Notes: generated from the letters alone by a model not told the origin. A stretch of DNA of 64,000 nucleotides from Veillonella parvula DSM 2008 (GCF_000024945.1 NC_013520.1:892501-956500), one strand, 5' to 3'. Shown: positions 26,630-36,533, counted from the stretch's first letter. Program-made: numbers and translations.

Positions 26630-29251
26630 ATGAAAAAATTAATGATTATAGATGGCAGCAGTTTGTTATTCCGTGCATTTTTTGCATTACCACCATTAAA
26701 ATCCGCTTTGGGAACACCAACCAATGCAGTATATGGTTTCTTGACAATGCTCATTAAATTGTATGAAGAAATTAATCCTGACTATATTGCCGTAGCTTTT
26801 GATAAAGGTCGTCAAACATTCCGTACTGAAATGTATAGTGAATACAAAGGAAATCGTCCAGATGCACCTGAGGATTTGCGTCCACAATTTAGTTTAATTC
26901 AAGATGTATTAAAAGCGTTGGGTATTTGTGTCATCGAAGAAGAAGGCTTTGAAGGGGATGATATTCTTGGATCTTTAAGTAAAAAGTTTGGAGCCCCTGA
27001 AATGGCTGTCCAAATTATTACAGGTGATCGTGATAATTTACAGCTTGTAACAGAACATAGTCATGTGTTCTTAACTAAAAAAGGTATTTCTGATATGTTA
27101 GAAGTTACTCTAGATAATATGGAGGAGCTTTATGGTTATGGTCCTGATAAGGTTATCGAAATGAAGGCGCTTATGGGTGACTCTTCCGATAATATTCCAG
27201 GTGTACCAGGCGTAGGTGAGAAAACAGCGCTTAAATTAATTACCGAATATGGCAATCTTGAATCTGTATACGAACATATTGAAGACATTTCTGGTAAGAA
27301 ATTAAAAGAGCGTCTCGTAGAGAATAAAGAGTTAGCCTTTTTATCTCGTGAGTTGGCAACAATAAAAACAGATATGGAGTTATCTTATAAAGTAGAAGAT
27401 TTTGTACAAAACTTCCATACCTCTGAAGTACAGCCTTTATTTGAAACTTTAGGCTTCACTAAATTAACACCTCGCATTGTTCAAGTAATGGGGGGCGAGG
27501 AAGCAGCTTTTGGAGATCCAGGCTCATTATTTGCACCACAAGAGGAGATTTCCTTAGATGATTTAGCAGATGCTAAAGTATTAACAGCCGACTTCTATAA
27601 AGATAAAACGGTAGCAGTACATGTTATATTAGATGGAAAAACACCATTTAGAACGGTAACGAATACGTATCTATCTAATGGTGATACTATTGTAAAAACA
27701 GACGATACTAAAGCTGTTTTAGCTGTTTTACAAGGTGCTAAAGCCATCGTTACAACTCAGACCAAGGAGATTATCGAAGCCTTTGGTGCAGATGTGCCAG
27801 CTGAGATTTCTTTATTTAATGCTGATAAAACTGCTCGTGTTCACGATATGTCTCTCATTGCGTATTTATTAGATCCTACGCGTACTAATTATGGATATCT
27901 ATATCTAACTGAGCGCTTCTCTGTACCTAGCATTGCTAGCGGTAGTGTAGATGTAGAATGCGTATCCATGGTGAAAGCATTACTCGCCATGAACGAAGCA
28001 GCTTGTGAATCTGCTCGTCGTGAAGAGTTATGGTCTTTATATGAAACGATTGAGTTGCCTTTGATTCATACTTTAGTAGTGATGGAAAAGAATGGTATCT
28101 ATATCGATACAGAGAAGTTAGCGGAAACAACAACTCGTTTTAAAGAGGAACTAGCCCAAGTACAACAAGAGATTTATGAATTAGCTGGAGAAAATTTCAA
28201 TATCAATTCACCTAAACAATTGGGTGTAATCTTGTTTGAAAAGATGAACTTGCCAATCATCAAGAAAACTAAGACCGGCTATTCTACAGATGCGGAAGTA
28301 CTGGATATGCTTCGTCACGAAAGTCCGATTGTTGAAAAAATCTTGGCATACCGTTCTGTTGCTAAATTAGTATCTACCTATTGTGAAGGTTTGGCAGTTC
28401 TTATCAATGATAAGACTCGTCGTATTCATACGACTTTCAATCAAATGGTTACGGCTACAGGTCGACTTAGCTCATCTGATCCGAACTTGCAAAATATTCC
28501 TGTTCGTACCGAAAAAGGCCGTGAAATTCGTGCCTTATTCTATCCGGGTGCTGGATATGATACATTGGTGAGTGCCGATTACTCCCAAATTGAGTTGCGC
28601 ATTTTAGCCCATTTATCTGGTGATGAAGCATTGATTAAAGCCTTTGTAGAAGGCAAGGATATTCACCGTTTTACTGCTGCAGAGGTGCTTGGTAAAGCTC
28701 AAGATGATGTAACTAGCGAAGAACGTTCTCATGCGAAAGCGATTAATTTCGGTATTATTTACGGTATTTCTGACTTTGGTTTATCTCGTGACCTTGGTAT
28801 TACACGGGGTGAAGCTAAAAACTATATTGATCTTTATTTTAGCCGTTATCCTAAGGTTAAAGAGTATATGGATCGAATGGTTCAAGAGGCTCATGAAACA
28901 GGGAAGGTTCGCACTATGTTTGGTCGTCAACGCGAGTTACCTGATATTAATAGTCGTAACTTTAACCGTCGTTCCTTTGCTGAACGAACTGCAATGAATA
29001 CGCCAATTCAAGGTACTGCCGCAGATATTATTAAGTTAGCCATGAACCAAATGGAGCAAAAATTAGAAGAACAAAACTTTAAGTCTCGACTTTTATTACA
29101 AGTACATGACGAACTAGTACTTGAAGTGGTGAACTCTGAATTAGAAGCTATAGAGGAATTATTACGTAATACAATGCAATCTGTTGTAGAGCTACAAGTA
29201 CCTCTTATTGTAGACGTACATCATGCAGAAAACTGGGCATTAGTAAAGTAA
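26630..29251 (+). CDS. polA: DNA polymerase I, proofreading site apparently lost
   Basis: Repair and Okazaki-fragment polymerase. The N-terminal 5'-nuclease (about 1-290) has MIIDGSSLLFRAFFALP, the TGDRDNLQL acidic cluster near 135 and GDSSDNIPGVPGVGEKTA near 185 (partly quoted). The middle 3'-5' exonuclease-like region (about 310-470) lacks the DxE metal motif at its start (HVILDGKTPF instead), so proofreading is probably inactive, as in many Firmicute enzymes. The polymerase domain has DYSQIELRILAHLSGD (motif A), KAINFGIIYGISDFGL (motif B) and LLQVHDELVLEV (motif C). The ATG at 26630 follows AAGTGAGG; an upstream GTG at 26618 is less likely. coaE follows. Confidence 0.96.
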   Translation: MKKLMIIDGSSLLFRAFFALPPLKSALGTPTNAVYGFLTMLIKLYEEINPDYIAVAFDKGRQTFRTEMYSEYKGNRPDAPEDLRPQFSLIQDVLKALGICVIEEEGFEGDDILGSLSKKFGAPEMAVQIITGDRDNLQLVTEHSHVFLTKKGISDMLEVTLDNMEELYGYGPDKVIEMKALMGDSSDNIPGVPGVGEKTALKLITEYGNLESVYEHIEDISGKKLKERLVENKELAFLSRELATIKTDMELSYKVEDFVQNFHTSEVQPLFETLGFTKLTPRIVQVMGGEEAAFGDPGSLFAPQEEISLDDLADAKVLTADFYKDKTVAVHVILDGKTPFRTVTNTYLSNGDTIVKTDDTKAVLAVLQGAKAIVTTQTKEIIEAFGADVPAEISLFNADKTARVHDMSLIAYLLDPTRTNYGYLYLTERFSVPSIASGSVDVECVSMVKALLAMNEAACESARREELWSLYETIELPLIHTLVVMEKNGIYIDTEKLAETTTRFKEELAQVQQEIYELAGENFNINSPKQLGVILFEKMNLPIIKKTKTGYSTDAEVLDMLRHESPIVEKILAYRSVAKLVSTYCEGLAVLINDKTRRIHTTFNQMVTATGRLSSSDPNLQNIPVRTEKGREIRALFYPGAGYDTLVSADYSQIELRILAHLSGDEALIKAFVEGKDIHRFTAAEVLGKAQDDVTSEERSHAKAINFGIIYGISDFGLSRDLGITRGEAKNYIDLYFSRYPKVKEYMDRMVQEAHETGKVRTMFGRQRELPDINSRNFNRRSFAERTAMNTPIQGTAADIIKLAMNQMEQKLEEQNFKSRLLLQVHDELVLEVVNSELEAIEELLRNTMQSVVELQVPLIVDVHHAENWALVK

Positions 29252-29280
29252 TATATATTTATAATTAATAGAAGGTATAT

Positions 29281-29883
29281 ATGTTTAAAATTGGCTTAAC
29301 TGGTGGCATTGCATCTGGCAAAAGTACAGTTCTTACATATTTTAAGGATAAAGGTATACCGTATATCGATGCTGATATTGTGGCTCGTGAAGTTGTAGAG
29401 CCTGGTACAAAAGGGCTAGAAGCAATTGTAGCTGCATTTGGAACCGATGTATTGCACGATGATAGGACATTAAACCGAGAAGCATTAGGGGCTATTATCT
29501 TTCACAATGAAAAAAAACGCCAACAACTGAATGGTTGTTTAAAAGAGCATATTCAAAATCGAATCATGGAGCTCACAGCTCATTATGAGGCACTGCATAC
29601 ACCAGTTTTACTATATGACATTCCTTTACTTATCGAAGGAGAGTGGTATACCATGATGGACGAGGTGTGGCTCGTATATGTGAATGAGTCAACTCAAATT
29701 GAGCGCTTAATGAACCGCAATGGATTTACCAAAGAGGATGCATTGGCTCGTATTAAGAGTCAAATGCGTCTTGATGACAAACGGACTTATGCGGATGTAA
29801 TCATTGATAATAATGGTACAACTTTGGATTTAAAGAAACAATTAGATACCATCTGGAATGAGCGTATTGAATCAGTTCTATAA
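29281..29883 (+). CDS. coaE: Dephospho-CoA kinase
   Basis: Last step of coenzyme A synthesis: phosphorylates the ribose 3'-OH of dephospho-CoA. It has P-loop GGIASGKST at residues 8-16, DADIVAREVVEPGTKGL near 33, and YDIPLLIE near 112, which is the CoA-family substrate loop, then RMNRN-type basic residues in the lid near 145 (LMNRNGFTKEDALARIKSQM). The 200 aa length is standard. It is 30 bp behind polA with an AGAAGG site, a common polA-coaE arrangement in Firmicutes. Confidence 0.94.
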   Translation: MFKIGLTGGIASGKSTVLTYFKDKGIPYIDADIVAREVVEPGTKGLEAIVAAFGTDVLHDDRTLNREALGAIIFHNEKKRQQLNGCLKEHIQNRIMELTAHYEALHTPVLLYDIPLLIEGEWYTMMDEVWLVYVNESTQIERLMNRNGFTKEDALARIKSQMRLDDKRTYADVIIDNNGTTLDLKKQLDTIWNERIESVL

Positions 29884-29941
29884 GAAAATTGATAATTGCC
29901 ATTTTATGTGTCAAATTTGGTATATAAATAATAGTAATAAA

Positions 29942-29950
29942 TGGTATAAT
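29942..29950 (+). promoter_or_regulatory. Putative extended -10 promoter of the transglycosylase gene
   Basis: TGGTATAAT (extended -10) lies about 95 nt upstream of the lytic transglycosylase start in a 160-bp gap that has no other recognised feature. Confidence 0.4.
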
Positions 29951-30043
29951 AAGCCCATAAAACTTAGCATAATATTAGTTTAGCATTTGTTATATGTTAG
30001 ATTTTGATGACTATTTTCAGTTTGTATGTAGAAAGGGGGATAT

Positions 30044-30598
30044 ATGAAACGTGCAACGGCAACGGCACTATCCTGTGTCGTACTAGGATGGTTTTATTTT
30101 ACATATCTAGATGACCATTTCGCGCGTCAAATCGCGTATCCCTTTAACTATAAAGAGGAAGTTATAGCCGCAGCTGAGAAAGAGCAGGTACCTCCGTCTT
30201 TGGTGGCCAGTGTTATCTTAGCTGAAAGCAAGTATAAAAACACAGCGGAGTCTGAAACCGGTGCTCTTGGATTGATGCAACTCATGCCAGATACAGCTCG
30301 TTGGGTGGCACAACAAGTTGGGCATGGCAATTATACAGATCGTCAATTAAAAGAACCTACTATAAATATTGAGCTAGGTACTTGGTACCTAGGTCATTTG
30401 CTGAAGGAGTTTAATGGGGATCAAGTACTAGCATTAGCCGCTTATAATGCTGGTCGTGGTCATGTGGAATCGTGGATTCACGAAAATAACTGGAATGGAA
30501 TGGTTGATACGATTCCGTTTCCTGAGACTCGTAGCTATGTAAAAGCAGTCTTACAGTATCAAGAAAGATATGAGGCATTATATGGAAACGATTATTGA
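30044..30598 (+). CDS. Lytic transglycosylase, SLT domain
   Basis: Cleaves the glycan strand of peptidoglycan between MurNAc and GlcNAc. A hydrophobic N-terminal segment (residues 5-22) anchors or exports it. The SLT domain follows: PSLVASVILAESKYKN near 52 with the catalytic glutamate in AES, GALGLMQLMPDTA near 77, and LALAAYNAGRGHVESW near 135. At 184 aa it is a minimal single-domain enzyme like those found in sporulating and diderm Firmicutes. It has a GAAAGGGGG site. Its 3' end overlaps the next gene by 17 bases, so the two are coupled. Confidence 0.88.
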   Translation: MKRATATALSCVVLGWFYFTYLDDHFARQIAYPFNYKEEVIAAAEKEQVPPSLVASVILAESKYKNTAESETGALGLMQLMPDTARWVAQQVGHGNYTDRQLKEPTINIELGTWYLGHLLKEFNGDQVLALAAYNAGRGHVESWIHENNWNGMVDTIPFPETRSYVKAVLQYQERYEALYGNDY

Positions 30599-31277
30599 AG
30601 CTTGTAAAGCCTTAGACTATTCATGGTTGCCTCAATCTATTGAAGGCTTTACACTAGTTACCTCTACTGAAACTGACTATACAAAGTTAGCTAATCGTAT
30701 TAGTGCTGGTGAAGACGTATTGAAGGTACCTATTTTCCACTATCAAAACGATTTAGGATGGCGTTGGTCAGCCTTATATGATAAAGAGGTAGAGGACTAT
30801 ACAGTACATATAGAAATGCCACTATTTTCCTTTGTGGACATTTCTTTTGTGCGAGCCGATTTAGAGACTTTTTGGATCGGGCTACAAGAACGATGTGTAA
30901 AAGGGTTAACCAATATGTTAATAGAACCTGCTAATAATTTTACCTTTACTTATCGTCGCCGAGGGATTCCTGAATGGGACTTTTCACAAGCTATGCCTGA
31001 AGAGTTAGAAGGTTTTGTACGCGATATTGATCCAGCCCATGCGATTCACATGATTAATGGGTCTTTTATCATCGGCGAATACCGCAAGATGGATGAGTGT
31101 ACAGGCTTACTATTGTATTATAATGAATTGCGTGATGAATACTTTGCGGAACTTCGTTATAAAAGCTATCCAGAAATTGACCATCATTTAGATGCAAAAA
31201 ATCTAGATGATTTAGCATTGTTATTGCGCGAGCATTTAGGTGCTATATTAAAAGGTTTGAATGAGCGCATTGATTAA
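30582..31277 (+). CDS. Unrecognised protein coupled to the transglycosylase gene
   Basis: I do not recognise this 231-residue protein. It is soluble, acidic and rich in aromatic residues, with no signal peptide. Notable stretches are PIFHYQNDLGWRWSALYD near 49, EMPLFSFVDISFVRADLETFW near 72 (partly quoted), FTYRRRGIPEWDF near 113 and LRYKSYPEIDHHLDA near 190. The ATG at 30582 is preferred over one at 30570 because TGAGG lies seven bases before it; both lie inside the end of the transglycosylase gene. The overlap implies co-expression, which hints at a cell-envelope or housekeeping role but does not show one. Confidence 0.6.
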   Translation: METIIEACKALDYSWLPQSIEGFTLVTSTETDYTKLANRISAGEDVLKVPIFHYQNDLGWRWSALYDKEVEDYTVHIEMPLFSFVDISFVRADLETFWIGLQERCVKGLTNMLIEPANNFTFTYRRRGIPEWDFSQAMPEELEGFVRDIDPAHAIHMINGSFIIGEYRKMDECTGLLLYYNELRDEYFAELRYKSYPEIDHHLDAKNLDDLALLLREHLGAILKGLNERID

Positions 31278-31380
31278 AGTTTGGATAGATTTAACTATGC
31301 TATTTTTTATCATTTGTTTGTTTTTATAAAATGACTTATGTGGGATTGGTTTCTTTAATGCCCATTAGAAAACGTAGAAT

Positions 31381-31409
31381 TTGTATATACGCAGTAAATG
31401 TGATATACT
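31381..31409 (+). promoter_or_regulatory. Promoter of the rimP-nusA-infB operon
   Basis: TTGTAT (31381-31386) and TATACT (31404-31409) with 17-nt spacing, about 130 nt before rimP. It probably starts the long translation-factor operon. Confidence 0.7.
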
Positions 31410-31436
31410 ATATATGACTTTTATATAAATCTTTTA

Positions 31437-31463
31437 AAAGAGTGGGCGTATGTCCACTCTTTC
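31437..31463 (+). promoter_or_regulatory. Leader hairpin upstream of rimP, possible attenuator
   Basis: AAAGAGTGG and CCACTCTTT form a perfect 9-bp stem with an 8-nt loop (GCGTATGT) in the rimP leader, downstream of the promoter. Only a weak T-rich stretch follows (TTTCATTT), so it may be a conditional attenuator or a processing site and not a strong terminator. Confidence 0.5.
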
Positions 31464-31540
31464 ATTTATGATTAGCTCAATTTTATAGTGTTTTTATCAA
31501 GAGATATATACAAGATGTAGTAAGTAAGGAGGCGATGGCT

Positions 31541-31999
31541 ATGAAAAGAGAAGCAGTGGAGGAGTTTGTATCCTCTGTGGTTGAAGGTATTATAGCCGGC
31601 ACCGATATGGAACTCGTCGATGTAGACTATGTACGTGAACGGGATTGGTATTTACGTGTCTACCTTGATAAACCAGGTGGTGTAGATTTGGATGACTGTC
31701 AGTTGGTGAGCGAAAAATTAAGTGCTGTCCTCGACGAAAAGGATCCAATTACGGAAAACTATTTATTGGAGGTATCTTCTCCCGGTCTTGATCGAGTTCT
31801 TAAGAAAGACAAGGACTTAGTTCGCTATAATGGCCGTGATGTAGATATTCAGTTGTTTAAGGCTATTAATGGTAGTAAACAATTTACTGGTGCATTACAA
31901 GGTTTTACAGACACAACTATCGAATTTACTATCAATGGTGAAAGCATGACATTTGAACGTTCTACCATTGCACAAATTCGATTACATCTTGATTTTTAA
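31541..31999 (+). CDS. rimP: Ribosome maturation factor RimP
   Basis: Assists late 30S assembly. The protein shows VEEFVSSVVEGIIAGTDMELVDVDY near the start, LRVYLDKPGGVDLDDCQLVSEKLS near 40 (partly quoted) and LEVSSPGLDRVLKK near 83, the family signature. The ATG at 31541 has AAGGAGG eight bases upstream; the ATG at 31535 is only two bases from it, so the inner start is better, giving 152 aa. First gene of the rimP-nusA-ylxR-ylxQ-infB series, a conserved Firmicute order. Confidence 0.93.
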   Translation: MKREAVEEFVSSVVEGIIAGTDMELVDVDYVRERDWYLRVYLDKPGGVDLDDCQLVSEKLSAVLDEKDPITENYLLEVSSPGLDRVLKKDKDLVRYNGRDVDIQLFKAINGSKQFTGALQGFTDTTIEFTINGESMTFERSTIAQIRLHLDF

Positions 32000-32016
32000 T
32001 ATATGGAGGCATACGA

Positions 32017-33093
32017 GTGAGTCAAGAATTAATTCAAGCGGTAATGGTGCTTACAAAGCAAAAAGGTTTTGCTCCTGAGGTTATTTTTGAATCCTTAGAG
32101 GCTGCATTGTTGCAAGCATATCGCAAAGAACCAACATCTAACCCAGATGCGTACGTTGTGATTGACCGCGAAACAGGCGTTTATAAAGTAATGGCTAAAA
32201 AACAAGTTGTGGAAACTGTTGAATTACCTGAAACAGAAATCAGCTTATTGGACGCTCGCAAAAAAGATAAACGTTTTGAGATTGGTGATGTAGTAGAAGT
32301 AGATGTAACTCCTGCCAACTTTGGCCGTAGTGCTGCCCATACTGCTAAACAAATGCTCATTCAACGTTTAAAAGAGGCTGAGCGGAGTGTAGTATACGAA
32401 GAGTATTACAGCCGTGAAGGAGATATCATCACTGGCGTTATTACTCGCGTTGAAGGTAAAAATGTATTTATCAATCTTGGTAAAACGGAAGCGATTTTGC
32501 CTCCAACTGAGCAAATTGTTACAGAAACATACCGTGAAGGAGATCGTATTAAATGCTATATCGTAGAGGTTAAGAAAACTACGAAAGGCCCTCAAATTAT
32601 GATTTCTCGCACACATCCAGGTTTATTGAAACGTCTATTTGAGCTAGAGGTTCCAGAAATCTTTGAAGGCGTAGTAGAGCTTAAGTCTGTAGCTCGTGAG
32701 CCGGGGATGCGTTCTAAAATCGCTGTATATAGTCGTGATGAAAATATTGATCCTGTAGGTGCTTGCGTAGGTCCTAAAGGGCAACGTGTACAACATATTG
32801 TTGATGAATTACACGATGAAAAAATAGACATTGTAAAATGGGATGAAGATCCAGCAATTTACATTGCTAACTCCTTAAGCCCTGCGAAGGTTGTATCGGT
32901 AGATGTAAGCGAAGAAGAAAAATCTTCATATGTAGTAGTACCTGATTACCAATTATCTTTAGCTATTGGTAAGGCTGGTCAAAATGCTCGTTTGGCGGCT
33001 AAGTTGACTAACTGGAAAATCGATATTAAAAGTGAAACTCAAGCTGCTGAAGAACCTTTTACAGGTTTCGGCAATGCTGAGGATGGTGAATAG
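32017..33093 (+). CDS. nusA: Transcription elongation/termination factor NusA (GTG start)
   Basis: Binds RNA polymerase and modulates pausing, termination and antitermination. The N-terminal domain (FAPEVIFESLEAALLQAYRKE near 18, partly quoted) is followed by S1 near 135-200 (GVITRVEGKNVFINLGKTEAILP, partly quoted) and two KH domains (DPVGACVGPKGQRVQ near 247; LAIGKAGQNARLAAKLT near 315). It starts with GTG after GGAGGCATAC. Length 358 aa, without the acidic C-terminal repeats of proteobacterial NusA, as usual in Firmicutes. Confidence 0.96.
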   Translation: MSQELIQAVMVLTKQKGFAPEVIFESLEAALLQAYRKEPTSNPDAYVVIDRETGVYKVMAKKQVVETVELPETEISLLDARKKDKRFEIGDVVEVDVTPANFGRSAAHTAKQMLIQRLKEAERSVVYEEYYSREGDIITGVITRVEGKNVFINLGKTEAILPPTEQIVTETYREGDRIKCYIVEVKKTTKGPQIMISRTHPGLLKRLFELEVPEIFEGVVELKSVAREPGMRSKIAVYSRDENIDPVGACVGPKGQRVQHIVDELHDEKIDIVKWDEDPAIYIANSLSPAKVVSVDVSEEEKSSYVVVPDYQLSLAIGKAGQNARLAAKLTNWKIDIKSETQAAEEPFTGFGNAEDGE

Positions 33094-33095
33094 TC

Positions 33096-33365
33096 ATGAA
33101 ACCAAAATCCCAACCTATGCGTACTTGCGTAGGATGTGGTGAACCTAAGGAAAAACGAGAATTGATTCGCTTAGCCTTGAGTCCTGACGGCAATATCACT
33201 ATTGATCGCAGCGGTAAAGCACCAGGACGTGGAGCTTATTTATGTGAATCCATGTCATGTTTTGAGCAGGCCTATAAGGCAAAACGATTAGAACGGTCCT
33301 TAAAGCATAGCGTATCTAAAGAGATATATGAAGCGTTACAACGTGATTTACAAGAGAATGAGTAA
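33096..33365 (+). CDS. ylxR: YlxR/RnpM RNA-binding protein
   Basis: Small basic RNA-binding protein; the B. subtilis homologue (RnpM) has been reported to bind RNase P RNA and modulate its activity. RTCVGCGEPKEKRELIRL near residue 9 contains the CxxC-like pair, and SGKAPGRGAYLC near 40 is the family signature with GRGAY. Length 89 aa. It lies three bases after the nusA stop and is followed by ylxQ, as in other Firmicutes. Confidence 0.93.
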   Translation: MKPKSQPMRTCVGCGEPKEKRELIRLALSPDGNITIDRSGKAPGRGAYLCESMSCFEQAYKAKRLERSLKHSVSKEIYEALQRDLQENE

Positions 33366-33377
33366 TCACTGATATAC

Positions 33378-33683
33378 ATGAATGAAGATAAAATTTTAAA
33401 TCTCTTAGGCTTAGCGCAACGAGCAGGAAAAGTTATTTCTGGTGATTTTATCGTAGAAAAAGCTATAAAGAGAAAGGAACCGAAATTAGTACTTCTCGCT
33501 AGTGATTGTGCAGCCAATAATGAAAAGAAATATACTCAATTAGCAGAAACCCATCACATTCCACTTCACAGTATTGCCGATAAAGAGGCTTTAGGAACGG
33601 CCATTGGTAAGGAAGTTCGGGTAGTAGTCGCCGTACTAGATGATGGATTTGCAAAGGCATTACTTAAAGAGATTGATCGATAA
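33378..33683 (+). CDS. ylxQ: L7Ae-family ribosomal-like protein YlxQ
   Basis: K-turn RNA-binding protein of the L7Ae/L30e family, 101 aa. ILNLLGLAQRAGKVISGD near residue 5 is the conserved start, and KLVLLASDCAANNEKKY near 34 is the RNA-contacting core. No essential role is established in most hosts. It sits between ylxR and infB, its usual position. Confidence 0.92.
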   Translation: MNEDKILNLLGLAQRAGKVISGDFIVEKAIKRKEPKLVLLASDCAANNEKKYTQLAETHHIPLHSIADKEALGTAIGKEVRVVVAVLDDGFAKALLKEIDR

Positions 33684-33698
33684 TAAGGGGGTATGTAG

Positions 33699-36167
33699 AT
33701 GTCCAAAAAACGCGTTCATGAAATCGCCAAAGAGTTCGGCGTTGAAAGTAAGCAGGTCATTTCTATCTTGCAACAACATAATATTAATGTTACTAAAGCA
33801 GTTAATTCTGTAGATGATTCAGGTTATGAAATTGTAAAAAAACAATTAGGTAAAAAATCTGAAGCTCCTAAAGTAGCACAAAAAAAAGAAAAAAAGGTAG
33901 AATCGAAATCTGCTCCAACTGCAGCCCATAAACAGGAAGCTGCATCACATAAACAACAGCATTCAAATCGTTCTAACGAACAGAAAAAAGATAAACACAA
34001 ACAAGCTGGTCAAAAACAAGACGATCAATCTAAACAAAAGGACCATAAAAAAGGCAATGTCCGTCATGTACAAATCTCTGAGCCTACACGCAAATCCGAT
34101 GGTAAGCAACATGGTGGAGACCGTGCTAACAATCGCCCTAATAATACCCGCAATAATGATAACCGTAATAACGGTCGTTCTAATGATGTGCGTAACAATG
34201 ACAGTCGAAACAACGATAATCGTAATAGCGACAACCGCAATAACGATAACCGCAATTCTAATAATGATCGCCGTAACAAGAAAAATAAAAAAGGTGGTAA
34301 TAACCGCCCCCAATCCTTGTTATCTACATCTATGCAAAAAAAGAAAAATCGCGTAAAACATCGTAACGAGCAGTACCTACAACAAAAAGCAGAAGCTGAA
34401 CGTAAAGCTGAAGCAGCAATTGCTACAGAAATTGAATTGAGCGGGCCTCTAACTGTTAAAGACTTAGCTGAAAAAATGGGTCGCGAAGTATCTGAAATCA
34501 TCAAAAAATTGATGCTTTTAGGTGTTATGGCCAGCATTAACCAAGAGGTTGATGTAGATACAGCTACTATCGTGGCTGAAGAGTTCGGTGTAACTGTAAC
34601 TGAAGTAGAACCTGAAGAAGACCCTACAGATGTTATTGAAATTGAAGATGCACCAGAAACATTAAAACCACGACCTCCTGTAGTAACTATCATGGGTCAC
34701 GTTGACCATGGTAAAACATCCTTGTTGGACGTAATTCGTCAAACTAATGTAACAGCTGGCGAAGCTGGTGGTATCACTCAACATATTGGTGCGTACCAAG
34801 TTCGCTACAAGGATAATAAAATCACATTCCTTGATACACCAGGTCATGAAGCATTTACTGCTATGCGTCTACGCGGTGCGAAATCTACGGATATTGCAGT
34901 TCTTGTAGTCGCTGCCGACGACGGTGTAATGCCGCAAACTATCGAGGCTATTAATCATGCGAAGTCTGCAGATGTACCTATTATTGTAGCCATCAACAAA
35001 ATGGATAAACCAGGTGCTAACCCAGACCATGTTAAACAACAATTGTCTGAACATGGCCTTTTACCAGAAGAATGGGGCGGCGATGTAATTATGGTTCCAG
35101 TATCTGCTAAACAAAAACAAGGTATTGATGACTTACTTGAAAATATCTTGCTCGTAGCAGAAGTTATGGAATTGAAAGCGAACCCTAACCGTAAGGCATA
35201 TGGCGTAGTTATCGAGGCTCAACTTGATAAAGGTCGTGGTGCCGTATGTACTGTCTTGGTACAAAAAGGTTCTCTTCGTGTAGGTGATACAGTACTTGCT
35301 GGTACTGCATACGGTAAAGTACGTGCCATGACAAATGAGCGCGGTGAAAAAGTAAAAGTTGCTCGTCCATCTATGCCGGTAGAAATTTTGGGCTTCTCCG
35401 AAGTTCCACAAGCCGGTGAAATTATAAATGGTATGGATGACAACGAAGCACGTGCAATTGCTGAAAAACGTGTTGCTAAGCAACGGGTTCAAGAATTGCA
35501 AGCTACACATAAAGTTACATTAGATGATATTTTCAACCAAATTCAACAAGGCGAGTTGAAGGATCTTAATATTATCATCAAAGCCGATGTTCAAGGTTCT
35601 GTAGAAGCATTGCGTCAATCTTTAGAAGGCATCAAAAACCCTGAGGTTCGTATTGTTATTGTTCATGCTGCAGTAGGTGCCATTAATGAATCGGATATCA
35701 TGTTGGCATCTGCATCTAATGCGATTGTAATGGGCTTCAACGTACGCCCTGATGCTAATGTTCGACGTGCAGCGGAACAAGAAAAGGTTGACTTGCGTAC
35801 ATATCGTGTAATTTATGATGCTATCAATGACGTTGAATCTGCTATGCGCGGTATGTTGGCGCCTCAATTTAAAGAGGTTGTCGTAGGTCGTGCAGAAGTG
35901 CGTCAGGTTATTTCCACACCAAAGGCTATTGTAGCTGGCTCTTATGTAACAGAAGGTCGTATTACTAACGACTCTGAAGTTCGTTTAATTCGTGACGGCA
36001 TCGTTGTATTTGAAGGTAAGGTTGATTCTTTACGTCGATTTAAAGATGAAGTTAAGGAAGTTAAAACATCCTTTGAATGTGGTATCTCCTTAGAAGGATA
36101 CCGCGATATTAAGGAAGGCGACGTTATTGAAGCTTACTTGATGGAAGAAATTGCACCTCAATTATAG
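33699..36167 (+). CDS. infB: Translation initiation factor IF-2 with Asn/Arg-rich N-terminal linker
   Basis: GTPase that brings initiator tRNA to the 30S subunit and promotes subunit joining. An N-terminal IF2_N module ([16 protein letters not shown]) is followed by a lysine/glutamine stretch (residues 50-130) and an extraordinary low-complexity run of N, R, D and S (about 140-205). A second IF2_N module follows near 255. The G domain has GHVDHGKTS near 331, DTPGHEAF near 378 and NKMDKPGA near 431. Length 822 aa. The AAGGGGG ribosome site is followed by an ATG at 33699. Confidence 0.97.
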   Translation: MSKKRVHEIAKEFGVESKQVISILQQHNINVTKAVNSVDDSGYEIVKKQLGKKSEAPKVAQKKEKKVESKSAPTAAHKQEAASHKQQHSNRSNEQKKDKHKQAGQKQDDQSKQKDHKKGNVRHVQISEPTRKSDGKQHGGDRANNRPNNTRNNDNRNNGRSNDVRNNDSRNNDNRNSDNRNNDNRNSNNDRRNKKNKKGGNNRPQSLLSTSMQKKKNRVKHRNEQYLQQKAEAERKAEAAIATEIELSGPLTVKDLAEKMGREVSEIIKKLMLLGVMASINQEVDVDTATIVAEEFGVTVTEVEPEEDPTDVIEIEDAPETLKPRPPVVTIMGHVDHGKTSLLDVIRQTNVTAGEAGGITQHIGAYQVRYKDNKITFLDTPGHEAFTAMRLRGAKSTDIAVLVVAADDGVMPQTIEAINHAKSADVPIIVAINKMDKPGANPDHVKQQLSEHGLLPEEWGGDVIMVPVSAKQKQGIDDLLENILLVAEVMELKANPNRKAYGVVIEAQLDKGRGAVCTVLVQKGSLRVGDTVLAGTAYGKVRAMTNERGEKVKVARPSMPVEILGFSEVPQAGEIINGMDDNEARAIAEKRVAKQRVQELQATHKVTLDDIFNQIQQGELKDLNIIIKADVQGSVEALRQSLEGIKNPEVRIVIVHAAVGAINESDIMLASASNAIVMGFNVRPDANVRRAAEQEKVDLRTYRVIYDAINDVESAMRGMLAPQFKEVVVGRAEVRQVISTPKAIVAGSYVTEGRITNDSEVRLIRDGIVVFEGKVDSLRRFKDEVKEVKTSFECGISLEGYRDIKEGDVIEAYLMEEIAPQL

Positions 36168-36176
36168 GAGGTTTAT

Positions 36177-36533
36177 ATGAGTGATGTTCGTGTCAGAAAA
36201 TTACAAGAATTTATCAAACAAGAGGTAAGTCAAATGTTGATGCGTGGATTGAAAGATCCTCGCATCGGTTTTACCACAATTACTGATGTTCATGTAACAG
36301 GTGATTTGCGTGAAGCTACGATTTATGTTTCCTTGTTTGGTTCCGATAAGGAAAAACAAGATACCCTTATCGCATTAAAGCATGCGGCTGGACATATTCG
36401 TACCGAGCTTGGAAAGGTACTTAAATTGCGACATATTCCTTCCATCACTTTTGATAAGGATACGTCCTTGGACTATAGCATGCATATTGAATCCCTTTTG
36501 AACGAAATTAAAAAGGACGAAGAAACAAATTAA
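36177..36533 (+). CDS. rbfA: Ribosome-binding factor A
   Basis: Binds immature 30S subunits and helps 16S rRNA 5'-end maturation, notably in the cold. It shows RVRKLQEFIKQEVSQML near the start, LKDPRIGFTTITDVHVTGDLREATIYVS near 27 (partly quoted) and LRHIPSITFDKDTSLDYSMHIESLL near 87 (partly quoted), the full family signature. Length 118 aa. It lies 9 bp after infB with a TAGGAGG site. Confidence 0.95.
   Translation: MSDVRVRKLQEFIKQEVSQMLMRGLKDPRIGFTTITDVHVTGDLREATIYVSLFGSDKEKQDTLIALKHAAGHIRTELGKVLKLRHIPSITFDKDTSLDYSMHIESLLNEIKKDEETN

Noticed and set aside
34064-34693. A 209-codon open frame on the minus strand opposite infB.
   Set aside because: It is the antisense of the repetitive Asn/Arg-rich and acidic coding region, composed of long L/R/S runs with no domain or ribosome site; infB is certain.
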